Source: Gibbula magus
Taxonomy: Eukaryota; Mollusca; Gastropoda; Trochida; Trochidae
Assembly: GCA_936450465.1 (NCBI GenBank)
Contig: OW388294.1
Coordinates: 74,328,622 to 74,392,621, forward strand
Length of the DNA: 64,000 bases
Reading direction: 5' to 3'
The first letter of the stretch is position 1. Each line of letters begins with the position of its first letter. Of this stretch, positions 45,336 through 56,965 are shown one piece after another. The notes under the pieces are model-generated. The model did not search any database and had not been told where the DNA came from. It saw only the letters and a list, made by a program, of their open reading frames with translations. A program made the translations under genes and the position numbers.

Positions 45336-45478
45336 TACTCCTTCGTATAAATGCTATGTTGCCTTTGTCCAGAAGATTTATCATTTCTGGTCACTGTATG
45401 TATATAATTTTTCACACAAATAATTAGGTTTTGGTCAGTTTCACGGTTTCAGTACAGTCATCTCCACTGTACAGAGTT

Positions 45479-46510
45479 TCAGTTTGTGACAACCCGTGAA
45501 GGTTGATCCTTAGAATAGGCGATGGTGTTCCTGGAAACCTGCTGATGGTGAAGTGATGGCATGATCTGGGCTGCGAGTCGCTTCCTGTAGATTGATCTGA
45601 AGAATATCCTTAGTGTAGATTGGCGGAATGTACGAGAAGTAGAAGTGAAGATGACGACGTTTATGATATTAGCGAGGTTATCAACAACTATGAAAGCGAG
45701 TTCAATTAAACGATTTAACTTTTCCCCATCTACTGCAGTTGTCCTGTCAGTTATCGCGAATACGATTATAATCGGGAGGTTGAAGGCAAGATATGTCATT
45801 ATCATTATGAACGGAACAAAGCGTCGTCTCACAGTTAAGAGTTTATCACGAGAAACAGTGGTGGAAAACACGTTCTGTTTCATTTTCAGGATAAGAGTAG
45901 ACCTTAAAAATATGATATATCCATATGACGCAACAACAGTACAAATTGCTAATTTACCCGGCAAATAGAAGCAAAATTTATAATTGGCGATAAACACATT
46001 CCGGCATCCAAATATGTCAGCTGTGGTTTCCAGCAATGTCAGCTGGAATATTGTCACAGTCACGACTAGACTCATCAGCCAGAAGACCGTCGATGCTACC
46101 CAGATCCTGCGCGGTGTTATCAGTGTGGTGTAAGAGAAGGGCTTGACGATGGCTACTAGACGGTCAATGTTCAGCATGGTGATGCTGAAACTGCTGCTGA
46201 ATCTGGCTACGATGAAGGCGTAGGAGCAAACCTGGTAGTAGGTGCCACAACCAATCACTGGGAACCACCCAGGGAGGAAGGCCAGGAGGCTGGCAACATC
46301 GATCAGGAGATAGGAGAGGGACGTGTTGGCCAGCACCAGTCCAATCGGACGATGAAGCTCTCTGGACCGGGCTATGATGAACAGGACGAGGCTGTTGAGC
46401 ACAACCTTGATAATACACAGCGTCAAATGGACTCCGAGGATCCCAAATTTGTACTCTTCTGTGGAGAAGGCGTCAAGGTCACTTTTGTTCATTTTGACTG
46501 ATGAGTTCAT
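45479..46510 (-). CDS. Divergent class A (rhodopsin-like) GPCR, left-arm paralogue
   Basis: 343 residues in one open exon starting ATG at 46508-46510; a second in-frame ATG six codons later matches the start of the right-arm paralogue. Seven hydrophobic segments: TM1 VHLTLCIIKVVLNSLVLFII with Asn 1.50; TM2 LVLANTSLSYLL; the TM3 Cys in YYQVCSYAFIVARF ending in DRL instead of DRY; TM4 WVASTVFWLMSL; an EL2 Cys in IFGCRNVF; TM5 FCFYLPGKLAICTVVASYGY; TM6 PFIMIMTYLAFNLPII; TM7 NLANIINVVIF in place of NPxxY. Short basic tail. It would act at the plasma membrane through G proteins; the ligand is unknown. The duplicate is at 58863-59960. No disabling change is seen. I cannot exclude upstream 5' UTR exons. 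Confidence 0.88.
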   Translation of the reverse strand: MNSSVKMNKSDLDAFSTEEYKFGILGVHLTLCIIKVVLNSLVLFIIARSRELHRPIGLVLANTSLSYLLIDVASLLAFLPGWFPVIGCGTYYQVCSYAFIVARFSSSFSITMLNIDRLVAIVKPFSYTTLITPRRIWVASTVFWLMSLVVTVTIFQLTLLETTADIFGCRNVFIANYKFCFYLPGKLAICTVVASYGYIIFLRSTLILKMKQNVFSTTVSRDKLLTVRRRFVPFIMIMTYLAFNLPIIIVFAITDRTTAVDGEKLNRLIELAFIVVDNLANIINVVIFTSTSRTFRQSTLRIFFRSIYRKRLAAQIMPSLHHQQVSRNTIAYSKDQPSRVVTN

Positions 46511-47130
46511 TTAATTTGAATTTGAATAATGGATGTCTTGATGTCCAGAAAAGGTTAATATAACTTTCCTTCATGTTGGCTGTACCTACTAAATGCGTTC
46601 ACTTCATTTGAACTGGACATGAGAAATAACGTTTCCATGACCAGGAAGGTCCGATATCTTACAGGTAGTGAATACTGGGAGAATGAACAAGCTCAAAATA
46701 TTACTAAGAGGATTTGTTCGGGATGTGCATAATTCTACAACACTAACCCGGTAGACGAGAACAGGCAGTTGTATTACAACACTCTTCACAGGAAGAAATC
46801 CCTGGACATTGTGACTGCAATAACATTATGACAATACTAACATGGTCGATTGGCCCTCGGTTTCTCTCCAGTGTCCTTTGTGGGTGTAATATTGATTTTT
46901 AGATTATGATGAAACAATACTTACATGGCGTGATTCAATTTATATAGCATACCGAAAATCATTTAAAATGATTTGTTTCCAGACAATAACATAACTGTAT
47001 AAAAATGAGTATGAATATGTGATTCAAATAGCTATCCTAGTTTAATTTTTCATTGACTCATTTGCCGCGAGTATTCCATGGTGTATTTAATGATTTACGT
47101 GATCACAATCATTGCAAATTCTCTTTCCAG
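46511..47130. other. 5' flank of left-arm GPCR and arm sequence
   Basis: 46550-46800 is strongly conserved with 58500-58800 in the right arm (both include GTAAGATATCGGACCTTCC and AGTAATATTTTGAGCTTGTT on the GPCR strand). It may hold the promoter or a 5' UTR exon. At about 46860-46915 there is one copy of the 54-bp unit that is amplified in the right arm. Confidence 0.5.
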
Positions 47131-47400
47131 AGGTTCCTCCACTCAGTTCACCCACCATAGCGCCTGTTGCATAATATGGAACATACTTCACGATTCTCGC
47201 AAAATACCCTGGCGGTGAAAGTTCGCAACACCAGCAACGTCCTTATGTTTGTCCAATCAAACATCGTATTGCATCTTATAAAGATGCGTGCGCATCACGC
47301 AGATGGAACAACTCTGGACATTTCGACAGTTACGGGAAAGAACTTTTTGAAATACCGTCGTTGATTGCACTGCTAACTTTTGAGGCAAGCAATCAGTTGG
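47131..47400. repeat. Possible MITE present in both arms, left copy
   Basis: CTCCACTCAGTTCACCC at the left and a degenerate AGTTGGATGAGGGTGG at the right. The homologous right-arm block 56352-56650 has clearer inverted ends. A short open frame on the mirrored strand in both arms is not convincing as a gene. Confidence 0.35.
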
Positions 47401-47531
47401 ATGAGGGTGGACAAGTGACAAAGAACTCATTAGAGGTGTCTATGTATGAGCTTGATACTAGTTGTTCTAATTAACCGCGCTCATTATACAGACTGCCTTA
47501 CTTATACATTTTGTTGTTAGTTCAGTTTATA

Positions 47532-48638
47532 GTGGCAAGTGACAAGTGACAAGTTTATTCTGTGAAAAGGCCTCGTGGCCAAAAGCACATGAAATACAGA
47601 TTTGTTTTAACTTTGACGCATGAGATGATAATCAAGTTGGTAAATTTCTTTTCAAGTATTTGGACAAATTTGTTATGTAAATTGGGTTGTTGGATGATAA
47701 CAGCTGGTACATTTTTCCCTTGAAGGGAATTTAATATAATAGCTTGGAATAAGTTGTTCTCTTAAATGCTTATAAAATGGACAAACTAAAAAAAAATGGT
47801 ACTCATCTTCTGGAACATTCATTGTGCAATTTGAACATAAAAGTTGTACAGTATCAATGGCATTGTCGGACCATAGTTTACTAATCTTCAATTTATGTGA
47901 CTGAAATCTAAATTTACGAAATATTCGTAGAAGATCATTTTGATTAAACAATTCTATTACATATCTTTCTGTATCTAACAAAGATTTAACATTTGAATAA
48001 AAATTAAAACCACTCCTTCCTGATAGCCCACTATGCCAGTCTTGAAATGTAATATCCTTACAACGTTTTGAAAAAGTATACATAAATAATTTATAATTGC
48101 CAAAATCCTGTGATATCCAAACATATGAAAAACCCATCGAAAACAACATCATGCGAACTCCTGTAACCCAATTTACTTTACCACTACCATCCTGTAACTT
48201 CAACATTTCGTAACACGTGTTTGGATTACGACTTCTCTCCATACACAAAAGCCTTCACCATTATCTCACACAGCGACTGAAGTATTTTACACAAAGCTGA
48301 TATATCTGCAATCATCGCCTAGGACAACTGGTTTTGGGGAAAATTTTGATATATTTAAACACGTTTTATAAAACAAAATTTGGACTTTCTAAATATCTCA
48401 TTTGTAAGTGAAACCCCATATTTCAGAACCATACAACAATATAGGCATTATTTTTGTATCAAAAGTTTTCTGAACTACACCAAATGGAAGTGAAGGGTAA
48501 GCTTTAATTAACCTTTAAACTGGGAATAAAGCCTTCCTAGCTTGAACTGAGAGAGTTTCGCAGGCCTTAGACCAAACCAATCTTGACGAAAATAAAATAC
48601 CAATATATGTGTAATATGTGACTATCTTGACGCAGTTA
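47532..48638 (-). mobile_element. 5'-truncated LINE inserted only in the left arm
   Basis: AGTTTATA flanks the segment on both sides (47524-47531 and 48639-48646), a likely 8-bp target-site duplication. The lower-coordinate end has a GTGACAAGTGACAAG tail. The matching right-arm site (about 56160-56230) is empty, so insertion followed the duplication. The minus strand codes for an ORF2 C-terminus. Confidence 0.75.
47673..48248 (-). pseudogene. LINE ORF2 C-terminal fragment (191 codons open)
   Basis: Contains VNWVTGVRMMLFSMGFSYVW, IFRKFRFQSHKLKISK and a LLCSNCTMNVPEDEYHFFLV-C cluster, the conserved end of a LINE reverse transcriptase protein. Further upstream text to about 48600 resembles the preceding part with frameshifts. 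The catalytic domain is absent. Confidence 0.75.
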
Positions 48639-48995
48639 AGTTTATATAAACCTCCGTATAATTAATTTAAAGACTGGTGTATAATGCCGCTACATCCTAC
48701 CGTAAAGGGATATATATATAAGGTGGACTTTGTCGCTGTGTCTGATTAATGTCTCTTTGACCTCACGACATGAAAGCTTGGATAATCAAGATTGACTTCC
48801 AACGATACTTAACACTATTAAATGGCCAGCTGGTTCCACGGGGTTCTATGCATGACATAAGCGGTAACTAACCTCTGACCTCATGATCTATAGTGACGTG
48901 TATGACCCATCAAATTCAGTCGACAGACATCTTGTTTTTTGGGCGAAAGTCAACTCTTTTATCACTCCTGAAATATTAAAAGCGAATTACAGGCA

Positions 48996-50570
48996 ATGGC
49001 CATAGGTTTAGTTAAACCGAGTAGTTCCCAACTACCAACAACGACGATTCTGACTCATTTAAAGGATATTTTACGACAAAACAAAAATAGAGTTGACTCT
49101 TTTTAATGAAATTCTTAAATTTGCTAAATTCAATTGTCTTTATCACCCATATGGTTAAAAATAACAGAGTTCATGTTATTGATATTAGCACATGTCCACA
49201 TATCACGTTTGCCTAGCAACCATTGTTTCCCCGCGACTTCCCGTATTTTGTCGTCTGTGACGTGATCAACCGATTGTTCGTGACGTCACTGTAGCTTGTC
49301 GTTGCACGAAACAAATGGAATAGAATGGGTAATAAAGAAATTATTACACTCGAAAGTGTGACACATGACTTTTACGAAACTTGTGCAAATTTGTGTATAA
49401 ACCTCGCTCTCGTTCGGGCAATACAAAAATAGAGCCATTGGCTCTGAAGCTCATCAGGATTTATGTTACTCATTATCTCTAAGGAAAAGATTAACATATC
49501 ACATAATAAGGCATTATCAAGTCATCAAATTTAAAATGTATTATCAAAATTGGTTACACATTAATCCTCATTCATTTTAAATATAACAGACCTTTGCATT
49601 CTATTGTTTTTTGTATTCTGGAAATATCAACATTTAATACTTACTGAACAGGAGCCTCAGTTTCTGAAAACCCCACTTCTCATAGGTTCCTTTTAAATAT
49701 TTAATAAAATGGTGATGTTTTATGAATACATTGTTTTTCAGAGTCCGGGCGTAAGACTTAACCAGTCTCACACACTGACTGTAACACAGCGCAGAAGTTT
49801 GAAGTAACCTGAAACATCTGTGTTACCATTAACATCTTTCTGCCAGGGAGTAGTCACCCCCAGGTCAACACAATGCAATTACATAACATACAGACCCTAG
49901 ACTCACGGACAGGGAAGTTTATATTTTAGATGTTGTTTTCCCCACAATTGATTATGTTGTTCTGTACTGGAGAAGAAGATTAAAATAGGTATGGTGTCAT
50001 GATCTCATGTAGCTACTTCTTACAGTCTTATGTTATCGTTTCATCATATTCAGTTCACATACCTCATGTAAAATATAAAAAATTTTTAATTCCTCTTCAA
50101 TTTATTCTTTCGTGGCCTGTCACAATATTCAGTTCAAAGGGTAATTTCACATTGATTCACATCAAACTTGTCTATGTAGATATTAAACTTATTTCATGTT
50201 CCTATTGAATAAGAATAACTGCAAAATAAAACTAAATCAGTTATAGAGCATAAACTATGAAATAAATACCAAATTTACTCGTACTGACAATTCTTATTTA
50301 AAATGAAGAAAAGCTCCAAATTAATTACACAATATCATATCATACTCAAAAACTCCATTATTTACTCTTAAATTTCAAAGAAACTGTAATTGCATTTGAT
50401 AAAACATTCTGAAATAAATCTTTGGAATACTTTTAGACTTGTGTATTTTTATCAGCAATTCAAAATATAAATAATTACTGAAGATGAAGTATAACATATA
50501 ATTTGTGTTATACCCCCTTTCTATTTTTTTAATTCTCAACTTCTCTCTCTCTTTCTGCTCTCTGGAGTCA
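48996..50570. other. Start of the spacer between duplication arms
   Basis: No supported gene. Weak similarity to the right arm may persist to about 49090. Otherwise AT-rich sequence with short frames only. Confidence 0.4.
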
Positions 50571-50830
50571 TTGGGCCTGGAGAAGAAGATGAAAATAGCT
50601 TTTTAGGTCATGACCCTGTGACCCATATTCGGGGTCACAGGGTCACCAAATCTACAATTTAGAATCCCCTTCAGCCAATGAGTCTGTACATAAACTTTCA
50701 GCTCTCTTGAGTCATTGGTTCTGGAGAAGAAGTCGAAAAAGCTAAAAGTTTGCGGACTGACGGACGGACGGACGGTTGGACGGTCAGGCCTGATGAGCTA
50801 AAACCTAGACACTTAATTCCTTCCATATTT
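50571..50830. repeat. Dispersed repeat with internal duplication and GACG run
   Basis: Two related blocks around GTCATTGGGCCTGGAGAAGAAG (50566) and GTCATTGGTTCTGGAGAAGAAG (50705), with an internal inverted GTCATGACCCTGTGAC / GGGTCACAGGGTC, followed by GACGGACGGACGGACGG. A related TACTGGAGAAGAAGAT is at 49964. Looks like a dispersed repeat of unknown class. Confidence 0.5.
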
Positions 50831-50859
50831 CATTGAAGACATTTTCGGCAATAAAAAAA

Positions 50860-51458
50860 AGGATGCCGAGTTTTCTATGAATTATTACAAGAAACAAGTC
50901 ATAAAGATAACTGTAAATACAAAGGAGAATGGGATAAAGAACTTGGATTCTCAATAAGCGAAGCTGAATGGATAAACATACATAAAGTACCCTTCATATC
51001 TAACCTAAATTCAAAACTGAAATTGTTTCAATATTCCATTATGCATAGAATCTTTTCAACAAATGAAAATAAAAGATACAAACAAAGGTTACCATTGTGA
51101 AAAAGAAACCGAAACCAAAACACATCTATTTTTCGATTGTCATTATGTCACTAGTATTTGGAACAACATCAAGGAATGGTAAGAAGAAGCTACACATGCA
51201 ACGATTGAGCTTACGAACCAGATACTCGCTAGCAGTTGGTTCATTTTCGAAACCAAAAGAAAGAATATGATGTTTTTTTATGTTTTTATGCTGAAACCAA
51301 CCTATTGAATGTAATCACTCATCTTATTGATATCACTTTATGTTTTTTCTGTCAATTGTGTTATCTTTTCCTATCCAGCCAGTGTGGCAATATCGATATA
51401 TACCATATTGTACATGTGCTACACACATATTTTTTTTAAATAAAATAAAATAAAAATC
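50860..51458 (+). pseudogene. Decayed LINE 3' end
   Basis: The plus strand reads, with breaks, AEWINIHKVPFISNLNSKLK, FQYSIMHRIFSTNE and TKTHLFFDCHYVTSIWNNI, the C-terminal block of a LINE ORF2. It ends in an AAATAAAATAAAATAAAAAT tail at 51437-51456. Confidence 0.65.
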
Positions 51459-53230
51459 AGGTTACATCCATCATCCATGTAACCATAATCCATGTCAAGC
51501 AGGAATCATCATTTCAATGCGTAAATGACCCGGCAAGCTACAGGGCCTATCACGCAATTTGAGAAGCTTCTCCACAATAGGTTTAGATTAAGCAAAACTA
51601 TATTCCATCAAGAACCAGCAGCAACAAGACCATCAAAGTGGTATTGGTTGTACTAATACAGTATTCAACCTAACGGAGTCAATCCAATACAACAAATTCT
51701 ATGCAGCATGTGGACGTTTTAAAATGTATACTAGCTAGGGATAACAAGACTCACATGGAAGCTTTTATTCAATGCCAACACAGATTTGAAAGGTTCAGTC
51801 GTAGTGAATGGCGCTACATCAAGATCAATTCCAATAGAACAAGGTGTACGACAATCTCATATCTCATATCCATATATCTCATATTCATAGACTAACTCCT
51901 TACAAAACTTCAATCTTTTAACTAGTGTGTGGTTGTCATGGATCTTAACCCTGGCAAAACCATCCTTAGCCGATGACGTCACACCGCTCCTAGTGTCATT
52001 CAGTCCATGCTAGAAAGTGTATCCAAATATGTCAAAAGGTGAACTCCATGAAAATGTCATGTAAACCTGGATTTTCGGACCTGGATTGGCACATCAAAGA
52101 TGCATGTATGCCAACAGCAATCTCTACATACCACTAAGGAATGCAAATGAACAACCGTCTGGGCAATGATTACAGTGACACACGGTTTCAAGAAAGATAA
52201 GGCCTGTTTTAATGCCTTAATGGGAATAAGATTAAAACCAAAATTAGTCAATCCATTGATATCAGCAACTATCGCGTCTGTTGTATGGATACGAATTTTT
52301 GGCGCAGCTCACAACAAAACATTAGACAACTTTCTTCAACTTTACGTGGCCAAATGACTTCAGGGATTCCAGCTACGAACAAGAACTGACATGAGCTTGA
52401 GCAATTGACTACCGATTACTGAAGAGATACACAAACAACAGCTTCCGTTCTTTAATAGACTGTTTCATAAGCGAATGTTTCGATACTTTCATTTGACCAT
52501 ACCTTCCAGAAAGGCTTCATTCCATACACCGTCAATATCCTCTGCTTATTTAGTCTGCAATATATGCTAAGCAACTACCTTAAATATCGTTGATATTATA
52601 AATATCTTGGTACGATCATTGACATCAAACTTAATCAAATCTAATTCACAACGTGTACATGCTGAGGCACAGCAAAGGCATTTCTTCCTGAGGAAATTAC
52701 GATCTTTCGATGTGGACAGCAGTATTCTTAGACTATTCTACCAAACTTTTATCAATTAAAGCATTCTGACTTTCTGCTACATTGCATATCATCCTCTAAT
52801 ACAGAAAAACAAAATTGACAAAATTGTTAAAACCTCCAGTTAAATTTGCGGTTTTAATGTTCAGCATCTTTCATTCCAGTTTGATTCTAGAGTTAAAAAC
52901 AAGGCTCTAGCCTTCCATTATTCCCATCGCATTTTCTAAATGAATATTACTTAATTTCTACAACCTGGCATTTCTATACTAACAGAGCGTCAAAATCAGT
53001 TTCCCCATACACTATAAAAAAAAACTAAACCTCCACACCAAATAGAATTCTTGAAACACGACATGGATAATCAAAATATGACATATGTCATTAGTACCAA
53101 TCATCACAATTTATGTTATTACTGTTATTATATTGTCTTCATGTTTTGTTATTTTGTATTGTATACTACCAAATACTCTTTGCATGTAAGACGAATTGCC
53201 CATCTGGGATAATAAATCTTGTCTTGTCTT
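51459..53230 (+). pseudogene. Decayed LINE, same family as 38050-38620
   Basis: 51459-51900 repeats the 38050-38480 sequence in diverged form. Further on, 52590-52850 reads YYKYLGTIIDIKL, AEAQQRHFFLRKLRSFDVDS and LRLFYQTFI, a reverse-transcriptase thumb region as in Rex/CR1-like elements. It ends near 53190-53230 at AATAAATCTTGTCTTGTCTTAT, a short tandem tail. Many stops and shifts. Confidence 0.65.
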
Positions 53231-53424
53231 ATTCACTGCCTCGAAGTAAACACATATGGGAACAGAAGACATCGCAATCAATCAGCAGTATGGTTAACTG
53301 TCATGGTCTGGGATGAAGACTCCAGACTCCTGTAAATGTTTCAACAGGTTCCTGAAGGAGCAGCAGTGTGGACATCAGCTTGAAACATACTCAACATGAA
53401 ACCAGGGCTCCGTTCCATAACAGC
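53231..53424. other. Spacer DNA, nothing recognised
   Basis: No gene or repeat called. Confidence 0.35.
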
Positions 53425-53577
53425 GAGCGCTTTTAATCGCTCAATGTAGCGCTCAATGTAGCACATTCTCTCCTGAACGACACGGTGCGATTCCTCGATA
53501 TTTGCTCGCTTTGCTACGTAGCGCTACATTGAGCAATCGCGTTCAAGAGAGATTTAAAAGTAATCGCTCTTGAACAT
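53425..53577. repeat. Foldback repeat rich in GCGCT
   Basis: GAGCGCTTTTAATCGCTCAA and ATGTAGCGCTCAATGTAGC pair with GCTACGTAGCGCTACATTGA and GATTTAAAAGTAATCGCTC. A small imperfect inverted repeat. Confidence 0.7.
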
Positions 53578-55599
53578 TATATACACATATGGCTCAGCTC
53601 TGGGTCGGCATTCCACAAAATAGTGAGTTAACATGCGAGCTTTGCGACACAAGTTACTATGTCCTCATTCGACGTGTCATGACGTTACGTAACAAACTCT
53701 GTGGTCTGTATGATAGTTTCTGGACAACAGTGACAGACTCATGTTCTCTAGATTGTAGTCAATCCTCGACAACACAGACAACGAAACCCTCCTACAGTAT
53801 CTGATGGGAAGACCTTGTCCGATAGACTTAGACTGTGATACTGCAACTGAATTAAGAGACGTGAGTGCCTTAATTGTAATGGCTGTCTACCAGAGAGAAC
53901 GTTATTAAGAGACATTAACTCCCAATAGGGGATTCTCAAAATTTATGCATGCATACGACCTATGACCTTCTCGAAACGTAAGCGAGGCTAAGGCCGCTTA
54001 TTTCCTGGTTCGCGTAATCGACAGGTGCATCGATCTTGAAAGTTTTCCTAGTGATTTTATCATTATATTAATTAAAAGTAAGTGTTATTTAGAAGAGCTA
54101 CCGACTTGTCAATGCTATGTGAATGGTACTTCCGGGTTTCGAAGCGGCCTTAGCCTCGTTTTTTTATTTCGCGCACGCGGTTCCATATGCCTCATTAATA
54201 TTCATGAGGCAATATTAAGAATCCCCAATGAAAACTACCATTCCAGTGAGGAGAACTGCAGACGCATACTTACATTCTTCTTCTACAACATAAACCTTCT
54301 AACACTAATTTCAAACAGTATATGTTCATAGTTCTGAGAATTCCCTATAATTAGACGGGGTAGGAGAGTCAAAGAGGGCTTTTTGGCATGTTTTATGACG
54401 TCCTACAGTTGTGATGGGTCGACAAATGTAAGTCCAAACAGGTTACTTATATCGACAACATATTTTATTAATTAAATTTATCATTTTATATATTTTTAAC
54501 TTACATGCCAAACATTCTGGCAAAATCCATTTAAAAATATCGATTTCAGCACCGAAAGTTTATTTGAACTAACATAAAAATAAAAGCATCAGACACATGA
54601 AATTGTACGTTTTTACTAAACATATGTCAATCGAAAACAAAATCTACTTTCTCCGGCAGCAATATCTTCTTTTATACTCTCTCAAAAAAATTTGTACGTG
54701 AGCTTACCCTCGAGCAGCCGAAGTTCGTGACCCTAATCGAACGTATCCAAATGCTTGTAACATTAGATTCACATTGCTTATTAATCATTACTTACACAAA
54801 CAACATATATTTATCTCTTGAAAAATATGTTTTATGACATACTCTATCTATCTATGGTTTTGCTTTACATAAGCGAACTCTTAATACTTTTTGCACAGTG
54901 ACCTTCAAAGTTTTGGCGACTTGTTACACGGGACCTACTTCAAGGGGACATTACTCCAATTTTCCGGTCTCACAATTGCATGAAATTTTCAGGGCTACTA
55001 GAACAATATGGTGTCTTTACGAATCGATAATAGCATCGCTCGCGTACAATCATTCCCGGTCACAATTAAGGCTTGAAAATGACAGAAAATCAGGATTTCG
55101 ATTTTTATCATGGGGAAAAGTTTCAAAATTGACATAGAGACTTGAAACGTTTTTAAAAAGATGAACAATAACAATCATGACCAAGTCGTAGGTCACGTGG
55201 TTTTGGCGCCATTTTTATATATAATAAAATTTGTGATTTTTTAGGTTTTGTTAGTACCTTAAGATATATTTGACAAGGAAGTATTGACAGAACAGTCTTT
55301 GTGGTATTCTTCGATTAAACATGGAGCTGAAGGTCAATCAGAAGTCTTGAAGACCTAAGTATTGACGCGTCAATCCTAGTTTAAAATTATTAATTTTAAA
55401 ATTCTATGAGCATTGTGACAAAAGAAAAGATGACATCTTAGGCTTAATAAGATAAGTTGTGTGACAATTAGTTTTTGATTGTTTGCACACTACCAACTGA
55501 TCCACTCAGCAAAGCAGACGACGGGAAATTGATGGGGAAAAATGATCGGAGGAATTGCTTTTGCCATTAAAAAATTAGATTTTTTTTTTAGGTAGACCA
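53578..55599. other. Spacer DNA with a dispersed repeat
   Basis: No supported gene. About 54350-54560 resembles 26030-26180 in the SLC6 intron (GGTAGGAG, CGACAACATATTTTATTAATT against CGACAACGTCTTTTATTAATT), so a dispersed repeat is likely. A 79-codon open frame at 54898-55137 is not recognisable. Confidence 0.4.
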
Positions 55600-55712
55600 C
55601 CTTCTATTTTATACCATTTTTCTTAAACTCGTGAATGAAATGGTATCAAACTCGCTTTCGCTCGTTTTATACAAAACCACCTCGTTTAATAAAGATTGTA
55701 TTAAATAGAAAG
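55600..55712. mobile_element. Short TIR repeat, second copy
   Basis: CTTCTATTTTATACCA at the left, TTGTATTAAATAGAAAG at the right, and the inner TATCAAACTCGCTTTCGCTCG shared with 27102-27215. Confidence 0.6.
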
Positions 55713-56351
55713 TATATACTTCTCTCGACGCTAGCACTATTCTAGCAAGTTTAAGAAACCGATTTAAAAAGGGACAAATCTATTGCCGTATTGTTGTCAT
55801 TATATATATCAAATAATAACAAATGTCATTTTAATGTGTTGGTATTTGAGGACCACTGAGTCAAATGCTTGTGAATTCGATTCTTATATTTCAGGAGTGA
55901 TAATAGACTCAATTTTCTCAAAAACAAGATGTCCGTCGACTGATTTTCACTGGCTATTTGTGTCAAACTTGATCACACTAGAAGGTCAGAGGTTAGTTAC
56001 CGATTATATTGTGCACTAAAAAGCCATGGAGCCAGCTGGTCATTAAATCGCGTTAGTAACGTTAGAAGTCAGTGTGATCACCTATGTACTTGTCGTTAGA
56101 TCATTGAAACGTTAATCAGATACACCAACTTATTCCACCTTACATATAAATCCCTTGACGGTAGGCGCGGTTAGGTAGCGGCATAATACAGTATTTATTT
56201 ATTACACGGCGGTTTTTGTTACTTTACCTGAACAAAATGTACAAATTCGGGTTACATGAACAATGAGCGTGGTTTAATTAGAACAACACTTATTAAGCTC
56301 ATATATGGACACTTCAAAAGAGTCTTTGTCATTTGATCACTCTCTTCCAAC

Positions 56352-56650
56352 AGAGATTACTCCACTCAGATCTTCCATCGTTACCTTTGCCGAAATGAGG
56401 CACTTTCTTGGTTAGAAAAAGTGCTGATTGATTTATCAAAAGCTAATTGTGCAATCAACGACGTTGTTTCATCTGTGTGATGCGCACACAATCTGAATAA
56501 GTCGATCGCAGATGTAAAACAATTGTTTGATTGGACAAACATAAGGATGTTACAATTGTAAACATTCACCGCCAGGGTATTTTGCGAGAACGGTGAAGTA
56601 TGTTCCATATGCAACAGTGGTTAGGTTTGAAGAACTGAGTGGAGTAACAT
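56352..56650. repeat. Possible MITE present in both arms, right copy
   Basis: ATTACTCCACTCAGATCTTC at 56354-56373 and GAAGAACTGAGTGGAGTAAC at 56628-56647 are inverted ends around about 255 bp. The left-arm homologue at 47131-47400 is decayed. Confidence 0.5.
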
Positions 56651-56965
56651 CGGGGAAGAAAATGCCTTTTGCCCTGATTGTCATCATATAAATCGTTAAA
56701 TGCACCATGTAATACTCGTGACAAATGAAAAATTAAGACTAGCATAGATATTTGAATAACAGATTCAGTTTATCATTTCATGCAGTCTGAAAACAAAGGA
56801 TTTTAAATTATATTCGGCATGCTTTATAAAATGTACTAATTATGACTCTACAAATCTATTAATTCACATTCTTTAATGATAGAAAGTGCTTTTCTGAACG
56901 CCTTCAGTTCACAGATTCAGTTGGGGTTTGTTTCTTCTTCTTTTTCGTAACGTCCATTCTCACTG

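Larger units (their letters stand above)
39585..48995. repeat. Left arm of a large inverted duplication
   Basis: Sequence from about 39585 to about 48995 is found in reverse complement at about 63545 down to 55865. Anchors: ACCTCTGATGCGATCTACAC (39621) with GTGTAGATCGCATCAGAGGT (63480); CCTATCAAACGCTGATCACC (39783) with its complement near 63317; the GPCR genes; CGCAAAATACCCTGGCGGTG (47198) with 56571; and TATCACTCCTGAAATAT (48960) with 55893. The outer homology stops just after an AATA-tailed repeat. Confidence 0.9.

Noticed and set aside
44778..45427. Three overlapping 100-190-codon frames rich in Ser/Leu, Ala/Tyr/Ser or Cys/Leu/His
   Set aside because: Products of a 21-bp minisatellite; unit differences show no coding pattern.
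46164..46418. 84-codon frames overlapping the GPCRs (also 58937-59191)
   Set aside because: Same-strand other-frame shadows of the receptor genes; conserved only because the gene is.
47167..47364. Small open frame mirrored at 56381-56614
   Set aside because: Both begin MEHTS-FSQNTLAV but diverge at once and lie in a probable MITE; no evidence of selection.
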